Of a stretch of 64,000 bases of DNA, positions 1 to 11,593 are shown piece by piece (position 1 is the first letter of the stretch; every line of letters begins with the position of its first letter). The stretch spans positions 402,001-466,000 of the forward strand of contig JANATG010000011.1 in assembly GCA_029449235.1 (NCBI GenBank). The letters are read 5' to 3'. The position numbers and the translations under genes were made by a program. The DNA is from Linnemannia schmuckeri. Its lineage: Eukaryota; Mortierellomycota; Mortierellomycetes; Mortierellales; Mortierellaceae. Below the pieces are notes generated by a model. The model searched no databases and was not told the DNA's origin. It saw only the letters and a program-made list of their open reading frames with translations.

Positions 1-83
1 AAATATTTGGACATGTCAATTAATGTGCGGAACTAACGGTCTTCCTTTTTTTTTTTTTGCTACTTACTTTTTTGTCCTTGTAG

Positions 84-1318
84 CCTGTGACGGATTGTGA
101 TTTCCATCCTAACGGCCTGGTCCTTGCCGCCAGTTCTGACACCGTCGTCAAGCTCTACGATCTCTCCAAGCCCTCAGTTAAGCGCTCCTTCCGCTACCTC
201 CAGGTAAAGATCGTCCTCCTATTCAAACACGTCCATGTATATGCCCTCAAAAAAAAGCTCCTCCTTACCTAACCTTGTAAGCGTTTTTTTTTTTTTTTTT
301 TTTTTTTTGCATACTTCCATAATAGGATTCACACCCGATCAACTCGGTGTCATTCCACCCCTCAGGCGACTTCCTGCTCGTCGGATCCGAATCAGAAACC
401 GTCCGTATTTACGACGTTAAAACCCTCCAATGCTTCACTCCCAAAGCCTTTTCCGCTCCACCTCCACCACCCACTAACCGTCAATCTGGCGCCGATGACT
501 CTGCAGCGTCCGCAGCAGCAGCGCAACATCAGCACCAAGTTCAACAACAGGGTCCTCATCGAGGAGGAATCAACCATATCGAGTACGCCCCCACGGGGTC
601 GGTGTTCATCTCTGCGTCTCAGGATGGGTCGATTAAAGTGTGGGATGCGATTTCGGGCAAGGTGGTGAGGACGATTGAGGGTGCGCATGGTGGGAAGGGG
701 AGGGAGTTTTCCGGCGCGACGAGTGCTACTATTTCAAAGAATGGGCGGTATATCTTGAGTGGAGGCATGGACTCTATGTGCAAGTTGTGGGATTTGGGGA
801 GTGGAAAACTTATTCATAGTTTCTTGGGTGCTACTCAGAAGGTAACCTTTTGTTGCTCCTGTTGTTGTCGCGTACAGTAACACAAAGAAAAAATGAGGAA
901 AGCATGATAAGAAACTTAATTTCGATAACTACATCTAACCACTTTTTTTTTATCGCGCCACAACAAATAGACGGAGAAGCAATCAACAGTATTCTCGTAC
1001 AACGAAGACTTTGTCTTCAGTTCTGACGAATCCAACAACACAATCGTCTGCTGGGACGCGCGTTCGGGTACCCTTGTGAAGCGGTATGCGGGACATCAGG
1101 GCTTGATCCGGTCCGTGGCTGCGTCGCCGACTGAGAACGCAATCATTAGCTGCGGAGATGATAACCGTGTTCGGTACTGGTGCACCCCTGCTGCCTCTGC
1201 TGCTGCTGCTGCTGCTGCGAATGCTCAACGTCATCAGGGACAGGGTCATCAGCATCAGGGGCATTACCAGGGGCATCAGCACCAGGGATCTTATGGTGGT
1301 GGACCAGGATCTCCTTGA
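84..1318 (+). CDS. CSTF1: Cleavage stimulation factor subunit 1 (CstF-50), 3' part
   Basis: WD40 beta-propeller subunit of the cleavage stimulation factor, which acts in the nucleus in 3'-end cleavage and polyadenylation of pre-mRNA. Exons 84-203, 326-841 and 971-1318 give 327 residues in one frame. Six WD-type units are visible, ending in VKLYD, VRIYD, IKVWD, CKLWD, IVCWD and VRYW. The order and the segments IKVWDAISGKVVRTIEGAHG and SGGMDSMCKLWDLGSGK fit CstF-50. Bases 1-83 are the end of an intron; the N-terminal dimerisation region and first repeat lie outside the window. A Gly/Gln/Ala/Ser-rich linker (about residues 65-105 of the visible part) separates two propeller blades, and the C-terminus is an Ala run followed by a His/Gln/Gly-rich tail. 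These look lineage-specific. Other WD40 proteins are possible but less likely. Confidence 0.85.
284..308. repeat. Poly-T homopolymer in CSTF1 intron
   Basis: Uninterrupted run of 25 T in the intron 204-325, shortly upstream of its AG acceptor, so it doubles as a polypyrimidine tract on the coding strand. Confidence 0.95.
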
Positions 1319-1557
1319 AGTGTAATCAACTGACATTCGCGTATGAAGGTTGCATAGAAATAGCACACAAAATAAACTCACATAAGACCAGAATGTTTTG
1401 TTGATATTTTTTTTTAATACTTAAGGCATGTCGAGGCATGCAACTGTCTATCTGTTTTAAAAACACGAAAAATCTTATCTACAACTGAAAAAAAGGAGGG
1501 GGATAGAAAACAATGAAATGGTGGATGGGGTGTTTGGATTGGAAGGTTGTACTTGAT

Positions 1558-4500
1558 TTACAAGGCGGTGGCAACAGAAGCAGTCAAAGTTGCATCCTTC
1601 TCCTCAGGGAAGGCCGCAAACTGGGGCTCACCCACAGCATGACCCTGAGCAACGACGGTCGAGAACGGTGCCAAGGCCCTAATAGCCGTAAAGATTCTCA
1701 ATGCGAGATGCAAGCACGACATATCCAAGGAAACAACCTCCCAAGCAAACTCGATCCCGTACATGAGTTGAATGCCCTTGACGATGCGCTCTGCAATCTG
1801 TTCGTTGATCATGATGAACCGTTCGTCGACGGTGCAGGGCATGGTTTCTTCGTCAGAGTTGAAGCACCGCTGGACGTATGGCAAGAGGGATTGGCTGATG
1901 GATGATACTGTGTGTTCGGTTTCATCTTGGTAGTTCGACACTATTGAAAAATGCATGTAAACGAAAAAAAAAAAAAAAAAAAAAAAAAAAGAATGGCAGT
2001 TAGAAAACAAGGTCCTTATTTGAACAATTGCAGCATTATCAGGTCTTCAACAAAACAAAAAGATAAACTTACAGGCGATCTTGAAGGGAGCGGTGTGGGC
2101 CATGACGTTGTACCGCCCGTGATGGTGGTACCGGAACTCAAAAGTACCCTGGAACCAGGGCAACTTGTCGCCCACAAAGACGACTCTTCCTCTACACAAC
2201 TCCTTGTTATCAATCCAGACAACCTCCTCCTCAATCACCTCACCATCGCCCATGCCTGCATGGTTCTCAACACCCTCCAGAGCCTCACCGAGTCCCAAAT
2301 CCTTGCCAACATAGAGGTACCGGTTCTTGGAGGCCACGGTTGTGACTTTAGTCGAGTTGTTACTAGAGGTCTTGTAGATTCCGATCCAATCCTTAGCTCC
2401 GTGGTTCAGAGGCGCGGTCCACTCGACCGTCAACTTTTGTCCAAGCTCAAAGGTAGGCACACCATTGTCTGAAGACACGGCAGAATCGACGACCTTGATC
2501 GAGTACTGTGACATATCGTAAACTCCCATATCATCCCAAGTCCTGGCAACAATCAACTTTTCACTGCTCGACTCCAAAAACGCCTTAGAACTCGTCACCA
2601 TTTCCTGCAATCGCGGCGCAACACTCTGGACCAACCCATTCAATTCCCCACGCGTACCCTCCACAAAATCCTGAGCTTTCTCCGAGACCTCCCTGGTCCT
2701 CTGCAAGACATCCTTGATCTCGGGGGTTTCCTCAATCTTTTCACGGATCTTGGAGACGACTTCGTCCTTCATCTTCTTGGGCAGGATCTGGGCCGCCTTG
2801 ACGGTTTTGACGACTCCGGCGTCCTTGCGGACTTTATCGCCATAGATCTTGCGCATGTGGGGGGACTCGACGTAGTGGAGGAAGAGGAAGTTGGAGACTT
2901 GAGAGAACATGGCCAGGATGAAGATTGACCAGCTGTTGCAGATCAGTGTCATGCCCCAGAATGCTGCATGACCCATCACCTTCTCAGGGTTGTTCACAAA
3001 TCTATCGAATATAAGGGCGGTATAAAAGGGTTAGCGATTCGAAGCATTATCAACAGACATCCAACAAATGAACGAAGGGGGAAAACAACATGAGTCCTTA
3101 CCGGTAGATGCCGGTGTAGAAGAGACCGGAGGAAGACTCCTCAATAAAGAAATCACCATAGAACCATCCGAAATCACCAAGGACTTCAAAGACCGAAACC
3201 GAAGCCCAGATATGCAACGCAATCAATGCCAACCCAAGAACGTGTCTCAACAACACAGTTCCATAAGTCCAGTCATCAGGGATCGAGTACATCTTGAAGG
3301 CTGCAAGGAAGAAAGTCGCATAGGTCATCGAGTTGGACAAGTTGAAAATGCTCTTCCAGCTCTGGAAGGCGTCTTGGACAGTGCCTCCGTGCTTGATAAA
3401 GTGCTTGGTATAGAACTTATTGACACTCTGCTGCTTCAACACCGCGCCCAAAACATACGAATGGAAGATTCTCCAGAGGAACGCCTGGATCACCATCATG
3501 AAGGTCAGGAACCGGGGGCCCGTGTTAGAAATGAGGAGAGGAGCGACAGTGGCATAAAAGATGATAAGGGCAACAAAGATGTCGTTCGAGCGGAAGATGT
3601 CAAAGTTCTTGAAGACGATCAGGTCCCGACGGAAGTAGGTGTTATACATATCCTTGGATCCGCAAGGGACCAATGTTGCAGCCTGAGCGATCGGTGCAAC
3701 AACGGGGGTGGCAGTGACATCAGCTGCAGACAAGATGGGGGTACCAGGGGCGGCGGTGTTGGCGGCTGAGTCGACCAAGACTGAAGCGCGCTTCTTGTGG
3801 ACAGTAGGAGGGTTGTACGTCTTGTCGATATCTACAAATTTTTAGCGCTTTTTGTCAGTTTTCAAATCAACTTTTGTGACCTTCTTCCCCATGAATCACA
3901 GGAAAAAAGATGTGGCAACTTACGGGGGTTCTCGACGAGGGTGAGGAAGACGAATTGGGCGGCGTGGGCAGCGAGGGAGACAAAGAGGACCATGTAGGAG
4001 GCCATCATGAGCGAGATACCGTAGTAACCAGCATATCCGACCGAGTACATGGGGTGGGGGGCCATCTCGAAGACGCCATCGAACGTCAGCGACTGTTCGA
4101 TCAAGAAGAAAAAGTCGCCCCAGTCTATACACATAACATTTTAGTTAGCCAAGGAGGAAGAAAGAAGGAGAGAAGAGGAGTTTGAATCGTGTGAAGTGTG
4201 GGGTTAGTTTTCTGTGAAGGACATATGAATGCGGGCGGGAACAACAAGAAAAGAAGAAAAAAAAAAAAGCAGGGGGCAGGTACACACCCGTACATATCAC
4301 AATAAGCACATTTACAACAAAATAAAACGAGAGCAGAATCAAAAACCGAATCTCATGCTTATCAACGAGCGTAAAACCCTGCCTTTCTATTTCCTCGTTA
4401 GTGGCTCTCCTCTTTTTTCATTCAAACTCTCGCAACTCTCACCCCAACGCAAAACAACAAAAACTCAGCGTCATTTGCCGTGCGTGCGCTGAGATCTCTC

Positions 4501-5853
4501 CTTGCCCATCTCATATCTCCTGAATAAAAGACGTTTTCCTCAAATAACAAAACAACAACGAACAAACAAATGATGAATGATGATGATGATGAAATATAAA
4601 AAAAGACTTACACCAGGCAAAGTCCTTGACGACGCGGTGGGCATCGAGCTTGACCCAGATGTTGAAGGAGACGAGAATAAAACCGGCGATCCAGCGCAGG
4701 AGGTGGCTAAAGAAACCCGATCCGGCAGGGAAGGTCAACCACGACAGCGCAAAGCACACATACGTCGTGAAATCGTTCATCAAGATCAGATCCACTAACT
4801 GGCGGTACAACAACCATGTGTTGAATTCAATTGGCACCGTCTATTTTAGAAAAGAGTATTCGCATTGGGCACCGGTGTTTGTTGCTGTTAGCAATCGATA
4901 ATGTACTTAGGCTGCATACTCTTGATAACAATAAAGTAGTTTTTACTGTACCTCAAAGTCGTAGTCAGAATCCATCTTGCAGCTGAGCTCCTGGTTGAGC
5001 CAGTCATACCAGGCACCACCACGCTTCTTGTCGAAGATCCCCTTCTCCTTGGCCCAGGCAACCAGCCCCCTGCGCTCACTCTGCAGCTTCAAGAGATAAC
5101 CCAATCCTGCATTATAACCGGCTCTCCAGAACACGAACAGGACCAGGAACAACCACCGTTTGACCGAGGTGGGGAGGGTAAAGAAGAGAAAGATCTGGAA
5201 GGTCATGACGGCGAGGGTCATGATATCGAAAGCCGACTTTTTCTTGCTCATGTCAAAGATCTCAGACAACATGTCCTTTGTCACCGGGACGCGGAAGACT
5301 ATGCGTTTGGTAGGTCATTTGAGCGATTGTGAAGGCAGAGATGGAGAAAAAGAAAGAAGGGTGTGGAGAAGAAAGAAGAGGGAGAGAGGAGAGGTGAGAT
5401 TCGATTTTTGATTGTTGTCTGTGTAGTAAAACCATATGGAAAACGAGATCCCCGAGAAAACACAAAATGAGTCCTGTCCCTGAAAGAGTAGCGAGAGCAT
5501 GCGTCCTGCATGCCCAATACTTTCGCTGTTGGTTGGACAAGCATGCAAGCAATGAACCAGCAACAGCGAGTAAGAAAATCCAAACGAGAAAAAAAAGGGG
5601 ACGTACTGGTTCCGTTGGGGGTCTTGCCAAATGCAGCCTCCTCCTGTTCCTTGGCAAGGCTCTGCTTCTGAGAGTCCGACAATGAGTGGTTAAGCGACAA
5701 ATCCTCGGACGAGTCGCGGGTCCCGTTGCTATCGTTGTTGTTGGTAGAAGGAGCAGAGGCGTGGTGTCTGTTGGCGGTAGAGACGCCATTGTCGACGACC
5801 GACTCGACGGATGGGGTGGCCACTGTCTTCCTGTTGCGAATCTCGGATTCCAT
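1558..5853 (-). CDS. CHO2: Phosphatidylethanolamine N-methyltransferase (CHO2 type)
   Basis: ER membrane enzyme making the first SAM-dependent methylation of phosphatidylethanolamine towards phosphatidylcholine. Seven exons (5853-5607, 5298-4952, 4840-4612, 4124-3924, 3831-3102, 3001-2073, 1940-1558) splice to 1021 aa, in the range of fungal Cho2 and far longer than single-domain PEMT/Opi3. After a polar N-terminus come multiple hydrophobic segments and the family hallmarks GTIFRVPVTKDM, KDFAWYWGDFFFLIEQ and FEMAPHPMYSVGYAGYYGIS (SAM/lipid methyltransferase motif), with a second methyltransferase-like half in exons 5-6. The C-terminal third is soluble: a charged helical stretch, then an Ig/SKICH-like beta domain (VEWTAP...DWIGIYK) known from fungal Cho2. 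The start is the first ATG of the open frame, preceded on the coding strand by a long CT-rich leader. The 3' end faces CSTF1 across about 240 bp. Confidence 0.93.
1964..1990. repeat. Homopolymer (27 A; T on CHO2 coding strand)
   Basis: Run of A on the plus strand within the last CHO2 intron (2072-1941). On the coding strand it is a poly-T tract about 25 bases before the acceptor. Confidence 0.95.
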
Positions 5854-6254
5854 TCCTTTTTTTTTCTCGGCGAGGGACAGAGGAAGAGAAGGGCGGGAAA
5901 AGAAAAGAAAAAATAAAAGAGAGGGGTGAGGAATGAGAACGACCAAGAAAGGAAAGAAAGAGAAAAGAAGAACAAGAAAACACGAGCGAGGGAACTTGTG
6001 AAAAAGAAAGGGAATGAGAGCCAAGCCAATGAACAAAACGAAATGAACAAAGGGAGAGGGATTTCGATTAGCTTCGAAAGTGATCTACGGGCAGGCAGAC
6101 AAGCAAGCAACTGCAGGAAGAAGAAGCGGTTAGGGACAGGCGACAGGGGACGGGAGACTGACTCGATTTATCAATTGCTCGTGCTCCTCGTGCCTGGCCC
6201 TGGCTTGCTCTGACGAGCTCGTGCTTCGATTAAGAAAAGGAAAAGGTAAGGAAA

Positions 6255-6256
<2 letters not shown>

Positions 6257-6293
<37 letters not shown>
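6257..6293. repeat. 37-base poly-A tract upstream of CHO2
   Basis: Uninterrupted A run on the plus strand (T on the CHO2 sense strand), about 400 bp upstream of the CHO2 ATG. Confidence 0.95.
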
Positions 6294-6297
<4 letters not shown>

Positions 6298-6550
6298 CTT
6301 GGACAGTACGTGCTGTCAGCCACATTACACAAGACTGGGACACACACACATACAAAAAATGGGGGCACGATCGATCGTCATTGCTTCCCTTCACTTTTGT
6401 TGTCCTTCAGTCCTCGTAACCATTTTCTGTTCGCCCTCGTTTTGCATCGTACCTCCCCCTCACAAGCACTTGGACCTTCTGTAATAGTCTTCAATTGCTC
6501 CTGCTCCTTCGTGTACTCAACACAGACGTACGTTCCCTCATTATTTCCTC

Positions 6551-6608
6551 CTTCCTTCCTTCCTTCCTTCCTTCCTTCCTTCCTTCCTTCCTTCCTTCCT
6601 TCCTTCCT
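6551..6608. repeat. (TTCC)n tetranucleotide microsatellite
   Basis: About 14 near-perfect TTCC units between CHO2 and the photolyase gene. The apparent Lys/Glu/Gly-rich frame across it on the minus strand is only a translation of the repeat. Confidence 0.95.
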
Positions 6609-7007
6609 CAAAGGCAAGTATGTCCGTTAACGACCTCCAACGACCCTCCTTCCAGCACATGAAAGAAGGGAACACCTCCTTAAAGAATATCGCGTGCATT
6701 CTTGTCTGTGGCGTTTCCCTTGATGGACTTGATTGGCTAGCGATCGTCTCAAGTCTATATATTCCCTTTCGCGGTTGCTGCCACGCGAACCTTGTTGTGT
6801 TTTTCTCACTCTTTTACCCCAACAACTTTTGTCTTTTGATCTGCCACTGCCACGACACACACAAACAAGCACACAGACACAGGCACAAACAAACAAACAA
6901 ACAAAACGGGAGACACACACATACACAACACACACGGAAGGAGACATGGCAGAGAAAAACAAACAAAGATATTTTTTTTGATTTCAGTTGTTTCTTTTTG
7001 CGTCCAT

Positions 7008-9419
7008 TCAGGAAAGCCCAAGGGCTCGCTTGAACTCCTCGAGGTACCTGGCCTTGGCCTTTGCATGGTCCACAATTGGCTTGGGATATCTATTTCCATT
7101 CGATCGACAACGTTTATGTACCAGCACAGCATACACAGAGTATAAAAAAACATCAGTTTTTCTTCACAACGTCCATTCAGCAAAAAAAAAAAAAAAAAAA
7201 AAAAAAAGACCTCGCGGTATCATCACAATCACTCTAACCTACCCGAGTTTGACAAAATCATTAGGAGAAAGGGCCTGGGAGGGATCATGGATCTGCTTGT
7301 CCGTGAGCGACTTCAGCTCGGGAACCCATCTGCGGATGTACTCGCCCTTGGGATCGTACCGTTGCGACTGAAGCAACGGGTTGAACACGCGAAAGTATGG
7401 CTGGCTATCCGTTCCCGTCGATGCGCTCTAAAATATCACGCACGCACATTCACACATAAGAAAACGTAAGGAAGATTAGATTTTTCTTCCTCTCTCTTTC
7501 TCTCCCTCTCCTTCTCTCTCCCTCTTCTCCTCTCCCCTCTCCCCTTCATGGCTCTTCTTTCCTATCTTTCTCTGCCTCTCTCTTTCTCGTTCTTCAAGTA
7601 GCTATGGCCGTAGAGTATACGAATACGTCTAGTGTCGTTAGCCTTGTTCCTTTTCCCCTTCTTTTAAACTTACCCATTGCCAACCTCCATTGTTGGAGGC
7701 AAGGTCGCCATCGATCAAGCTACTCATAAAGTATTTCTCGCCTCGCTGCCAATTGATGAGCAGGTCCTTCACAAGGAAGCAGGCCACAATCATTCGCAGC
7801 CGGTTGTGCATGTATCCCGTCGCCTTCAACTGCCTCATTCCTGCAAAGTGAAATTGGACAATATGGTGAGATGGTTAAAGGAAAGAACAACAAGGAGATG
7901 AAAAAAGATTAATCAGAAAGAAGGAAATTGCACTTGCCTGCATCAACGATGGGGAAGCCGGTCTTTCCTTCAGTCCACCGTTGAAAGTGCTCGTCGTTAT
8001 CGCTCCACTGCACACGCTCCGTCTTTGGTTGAAAGGCACGGCTCATGCACACACGTGGAAACGCCACCAATATGTGCCTGTAGAACTCCTATTGGTATGA
8101 ATTAAAAAAAAAAAGGTTCGCTATTAATGCCAAAATCAAACCCTAGAATAAGGAGTCCAACAAGGGAGACATACCCTCCAACCAAGCTCTTTGATCCAGG
8201 TCTTAAGTCCATCGTCCCCACTCTGGATCTTGTTTTTGTTGGCAGCCCGGGCAGCGACTACACACTGTCGAGTCGACAGTACTCCCGCGTTCAAGTACGG
8301 ACTTAATACACTGGTTCCGTCCTGATGTGCTACGTCGCGCCCTTCGTGATATCTTATCGCCTTTTCCTGTACAAACTTTTCCAATCTCGCATGGGCCTCG
8401 TCTTCTCCTGCAGGGTACCGACGCTTTATCTCGTCAACGTCCAGGGGGTGAGGATGAGATGATGGTGGCTTGGTCTTAAAGTACTCTGCATAGAGTTCCT
8501 TCGCTTTGGGTGGGTTGGCATCGGGCATTTCGCTTATTTCGAGGTAGTGAGACTCGGTCTCGATCAGCTTGCACCAAGTATTGTAGAATGGAGTGAACAC
8601 CGCGTACGGGTTGCCCGTCTATTCGTGGAGTGAAATGAGTTAGGTTAGTCTACGATGAGTTATTCAATAGGATATCAGCAGCATCCGCACACAACCCTTC
8701 CTATTTTCTCCTTGTGTCTATCACTCGACCAAAATGATCGTACCAAAATAAAATACCTTTGTGCGGACATCCTCGGCGGGGACAACGAGCTGATCCTCAT
8801 GCTCCTCCACATAGAGACCCGAGTGCTTTTTCTCCAAAGCCTCCTTGACCAACCGGTCCCGCTTCCGCTCATTTACCATCAATTCCTGATTCCAAAACAC
8901 ATGACTAACATCCATCCTCTCCACAACATCTTCAACCACATTTACAACATCCATCTTTCTCTTAGCCGTCTTGACCACCAGCGGAATCGCCAATTTATCC
9001 AGAGAAGCCTTTAACGTGATCAAATTACGCATCCAGAAATCAATCTTGACGGGTGCCTCGTCATGTTCTGCCCACTCTTCTTCCGAGACAATGTAAAGTG
9101 CGATGAGGAAGTGGTTACCGGTGCCACCGACTTTGGAACGCATTGAAGCGGCGTAGAGGGCTTTGTTGTCGCGGATGCGGAGGTCGCGTCTGAACCACAT
9201 GAGGACGTTTCTTGTGGCGATTGGGCCGTTGTGTTGGTGGTCTTCTTCAGGTTTGATGGTGACTTTGGTAGGTGCCGTTGTACCGTTTGATTCCGATCCT
9301 AATCCCTTGGTAGTAGAAGTAGCTGAGTACGTGGATACGTGCTTCTTGAACCGATTGACTGACGATGTCTGGTCGTCAGAACCGTCCTCCCCCTGTGGTT
9401 TTCTCTTTGTAGGTGACAT
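7008..9419 (-). CDS. PHR1: Class I CPD photolyase (deoxyribodipyrimidine photolyase)
   Basis: Blue-light-driven FAD enzyme that splits cyclobutane pyrimidine dimers in DNA. Exons 9419-8757, 8618-8175, 8088-7938, 7840-7674, 7427-7243 and 7089-7008 give 563 aa, typical of fungal Phr1. The N-terminal antenna domain starts at RNVLMWFRRDLRIRDNKAL. The FAD domain carries HQDGTSVLSPYLNAGVLS, RVQWSDNDEHFQRWTEGKTG, FPIVDAGMRQL with GYMHNRLRMI, WQRGEKYFMSSLIDGDLASN and GGWQW...SASTGTD, then YFRVFNP. The Ser-Ala-Ser-Thr-Gly context and the short C-terminus favour CPD photolyase over cryptochrome. Intron 3 must use a GC donor (at 7937) to preserve DAGMRQL. The start given is the Met before a KRK basic cluster (nuclear form). 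An in-frame upstream Met at 9614 adds a 65-residue acid-free leader (see findings). Confidence 0.93.
7182..7207. repeat. Homopolymer (26 A; T on photolyase coding strand)
   Basis: Run of A on the plus strand inside the last photolyase intron (7242-7090), i.e. poly-T in the transcript. Confidence 0.95.
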
Positions 9420-9665
9420 GGTTCCTCCTGCTGCTGCTCTTGTTGTTCTATGTTTTGTTGCTGTGCAGGTATAAAGCGCTTGTAAAAGTGAAGGACGAGA
9501 AGTCGCTGTTGTCTGTCTCGCTGTTCTGAGGCGAAGGCCAGAAAGTGCTGTTGTTGTTGTTGTTGTGGTTGTGGTTTGAGTGATGGGGAGAAGGCGGTGA
9601 ATGTGCGTGTGCATTCGAAATGAATGAAAGAGGAGAAGAGAAGTGAGAAAACTGATCACTCTCAT

Positions 9666-11593
9666 ACCTGTGACCCTTTTTGGTATGTGTGAAAAGGGAT
9701 CATTATCATCAGTGATAGGCAAAAAATTTTCGACCTCCTTCTGCACTTTCGCGTCTTTGCGAAAATGTCTACGAACAACTATTACCGAATCATATCATTG
9801 GTGTCTGTCTCTGAAATATGTTTATCGTAACAACCAACGTAGGACACCCGCTTTTCTTAGATACGCCTGCGTTGTAGCCCGGGGGTTGAAGGACACACTC
9901 TACTGTAGAATGGCCATCATTGGAGAGTATCGAACAAAAACGCACAGCAGGATCCACATCGTGTAATTTGATTCCAAGAACTCTGTCCATTCATTTTACT
10001 TTTCACGAGTTGGTCAATACTCTAGAGACCTTCCGTTTTTGTGTCAATGCGAAGAAAGGGAGGGGGATGTGAGTATACAGAAACACGCTGGGTCTGACGA
10101 TCGGTATCGTCGCCATCGGGACTTGTTTTCCCATGGCTAACATTTCCGGCGCCTTCTGCTTAGTATCCGTCATTTAAAATGCTCTCCAGGCGGCTCAATC
10201 TTACCATGCATGTCTGTCAGTCTAGTTTGGTTCGCATTTGGCGGGGATTTTAAGTGTTGGCATTTGTTAATTACGTCTCATCGGAGAGAAAAAAAAAGTT
10301 AGGGATGCTATGTGTCCAGACAAGACAGATCCAGATCCAGATTCAGGTTGGACATGGTGTAACCTCCCTTCTGCCCTGCGGTGTCAGTGAGTTGCTGTAC
10401 GGTATCAATGCCGTAGACATCAAACCCCTAGATAGGCAAACAGACTGAAAGTTAGACAAATGCTCATTGTTGTTGATCAAAAAAAGGTCTGAGCAGAACG
10501 TAAGGTTGAAGTGGTTTGAGAGCATTTCGCTATTTTTTTTCTTTTTTTTTTTTTTTGTAGATAGGAGAGGCAGGTTCTATGGATCTCTTCTTGATGCGCC
10601 TCACCCTTGCTTGAAGTAGGGGTCCATACAGGCATACAGGAGTAAAGAGGACAAGTCTAGTCTAGTCTATGAATGGGTACTCTTGATGTGATACAGAGCG
10701 GCTAGATGTGCGAGTTTTGCCTGTGTGAATGCAATACATTCCCTAGGTGGATCCCGGGTGAACTTGTCTCTAGTGCCAACAATAAATAACCATGGCAAAT
10801 GAGCATCCGTATCGAGCTTTCAGTGCCCGTTGAAATTGTATTTATGAACATTCCTTCATGTCTCGCCCCAACACAGCTACAATTGACTGTTCAATGGTAA
10901 CATTACTCCTTCCCCTTCCCTTTGCTCGATCCCTTGTATGTTACCATGGTTTAATGATCATTGGTTTTTGTTGCCTTGTACACCACATACAAAAAATAAT
11001 AATTATTCATCTCGTTCCTATCCAATCCTGCTGACACTTTCTCCTCTTTCCAATGCCCAATTGGCCTCTTCTCCATGTCTTCTCCACTCTCCATCTTATC
11101 CCAGTTTAAACCCGAACTCTCGAGTGCTATTTCAATCAAATCAAGGATATTTTTATTCATAATTAGCCCTTTCTTTGCTCAGCCAAGTGCTCTCAGACCA
11201 TCCCATCCCATTCATCCCCTAATCCTCATTTTCTGCCCACCTAATACCTCCATCTACTTCTCGTCTGCCCGTCCATCTCCTCTTTCTTTTCTTTCCTCTC
11301 CTTTTCTCCCTTTCACCTTCTCACCTTCCTCCCTCCCTCTTTACCTTCCCCATTCCATTCCTTTACATCCACTGTCCTTAGTGGGTGTCCCTGTCCCGGA
11401 TTGAAAGATATCTGGCCCTTTCCCTTTTCCTTTGCCCCCTTCACCTCCTCAGTGTAGTCGATCTTCTACTCCGCATTGCCCCTTCACTCTTCCACCTTCC
11501 ACAACTGGCCCTCTGCCCTCACCAACTTAGCCTTTGCACTCGATAACTCGCCCTCTCCGCTCACCAATTGTAAACAACAATCAACAACCAACA
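9666..11593. other. Intergenic region between photolyase and membrane-protein gene
   Basis: About 1.9 kb without a supported gene. 9666-10900 is the divergent upstream area of the photolyase gene: AT-rich patches, a short tandem AGTCT run near 10655-10670 and a T-rich tract near 10531-10557. 10990-11590 becomes strongly CT-rich with few purines, which I read as promoter and 5' leader of the gene starting at 11594. Open frames here are low-complexity translations of this skewed DNA and lack conserved motifs. Confidence 0.5.

Larger units (their letters stand above)
5854..7007. promoter_or_regulatory. CHO2 upstream region / photolyase 3' flank
   Basis: No gene supported. The part next to CHO2 (5854-6060) is purine-rich on the plus strand, hence CT-rich on the CHO2 coding strand, and is probably 5' UTR and promoter. 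It also holds a 37-base A run (6257-6293), a TTCC tetranucleotide array (6551-6608) and CA-rich short repeats (6855-6935). I could not assign a specific transcription-factor site with confidence. Confidence 0.5.

Noticed and set aside
3068..3769. 233-residue open frame on the plus strand
   Set aside because: Antisense shadow of CHO2 exon 5, whose protein motifs are unambiguous.
5262..6110. 282-residue open frame on the minus strand upstream of CHO2
   Set aside because: Translation of the CT-rich CHO2 leader and a shifted frame of CHO2 exon 1; Ser/Leu/Phe-rich without motifs.
6378..6617. Gly/Arg/Lys/Glu repeat protein on the minus strand
   Set aside because: Produced by translating the TTCC microsatellite.
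11075..11404. 109-residue Ser/Pro/Phe-rich open frame
   Set aside because: Lies in a CT-rich leader; composition explains it and no conserved feature is present.
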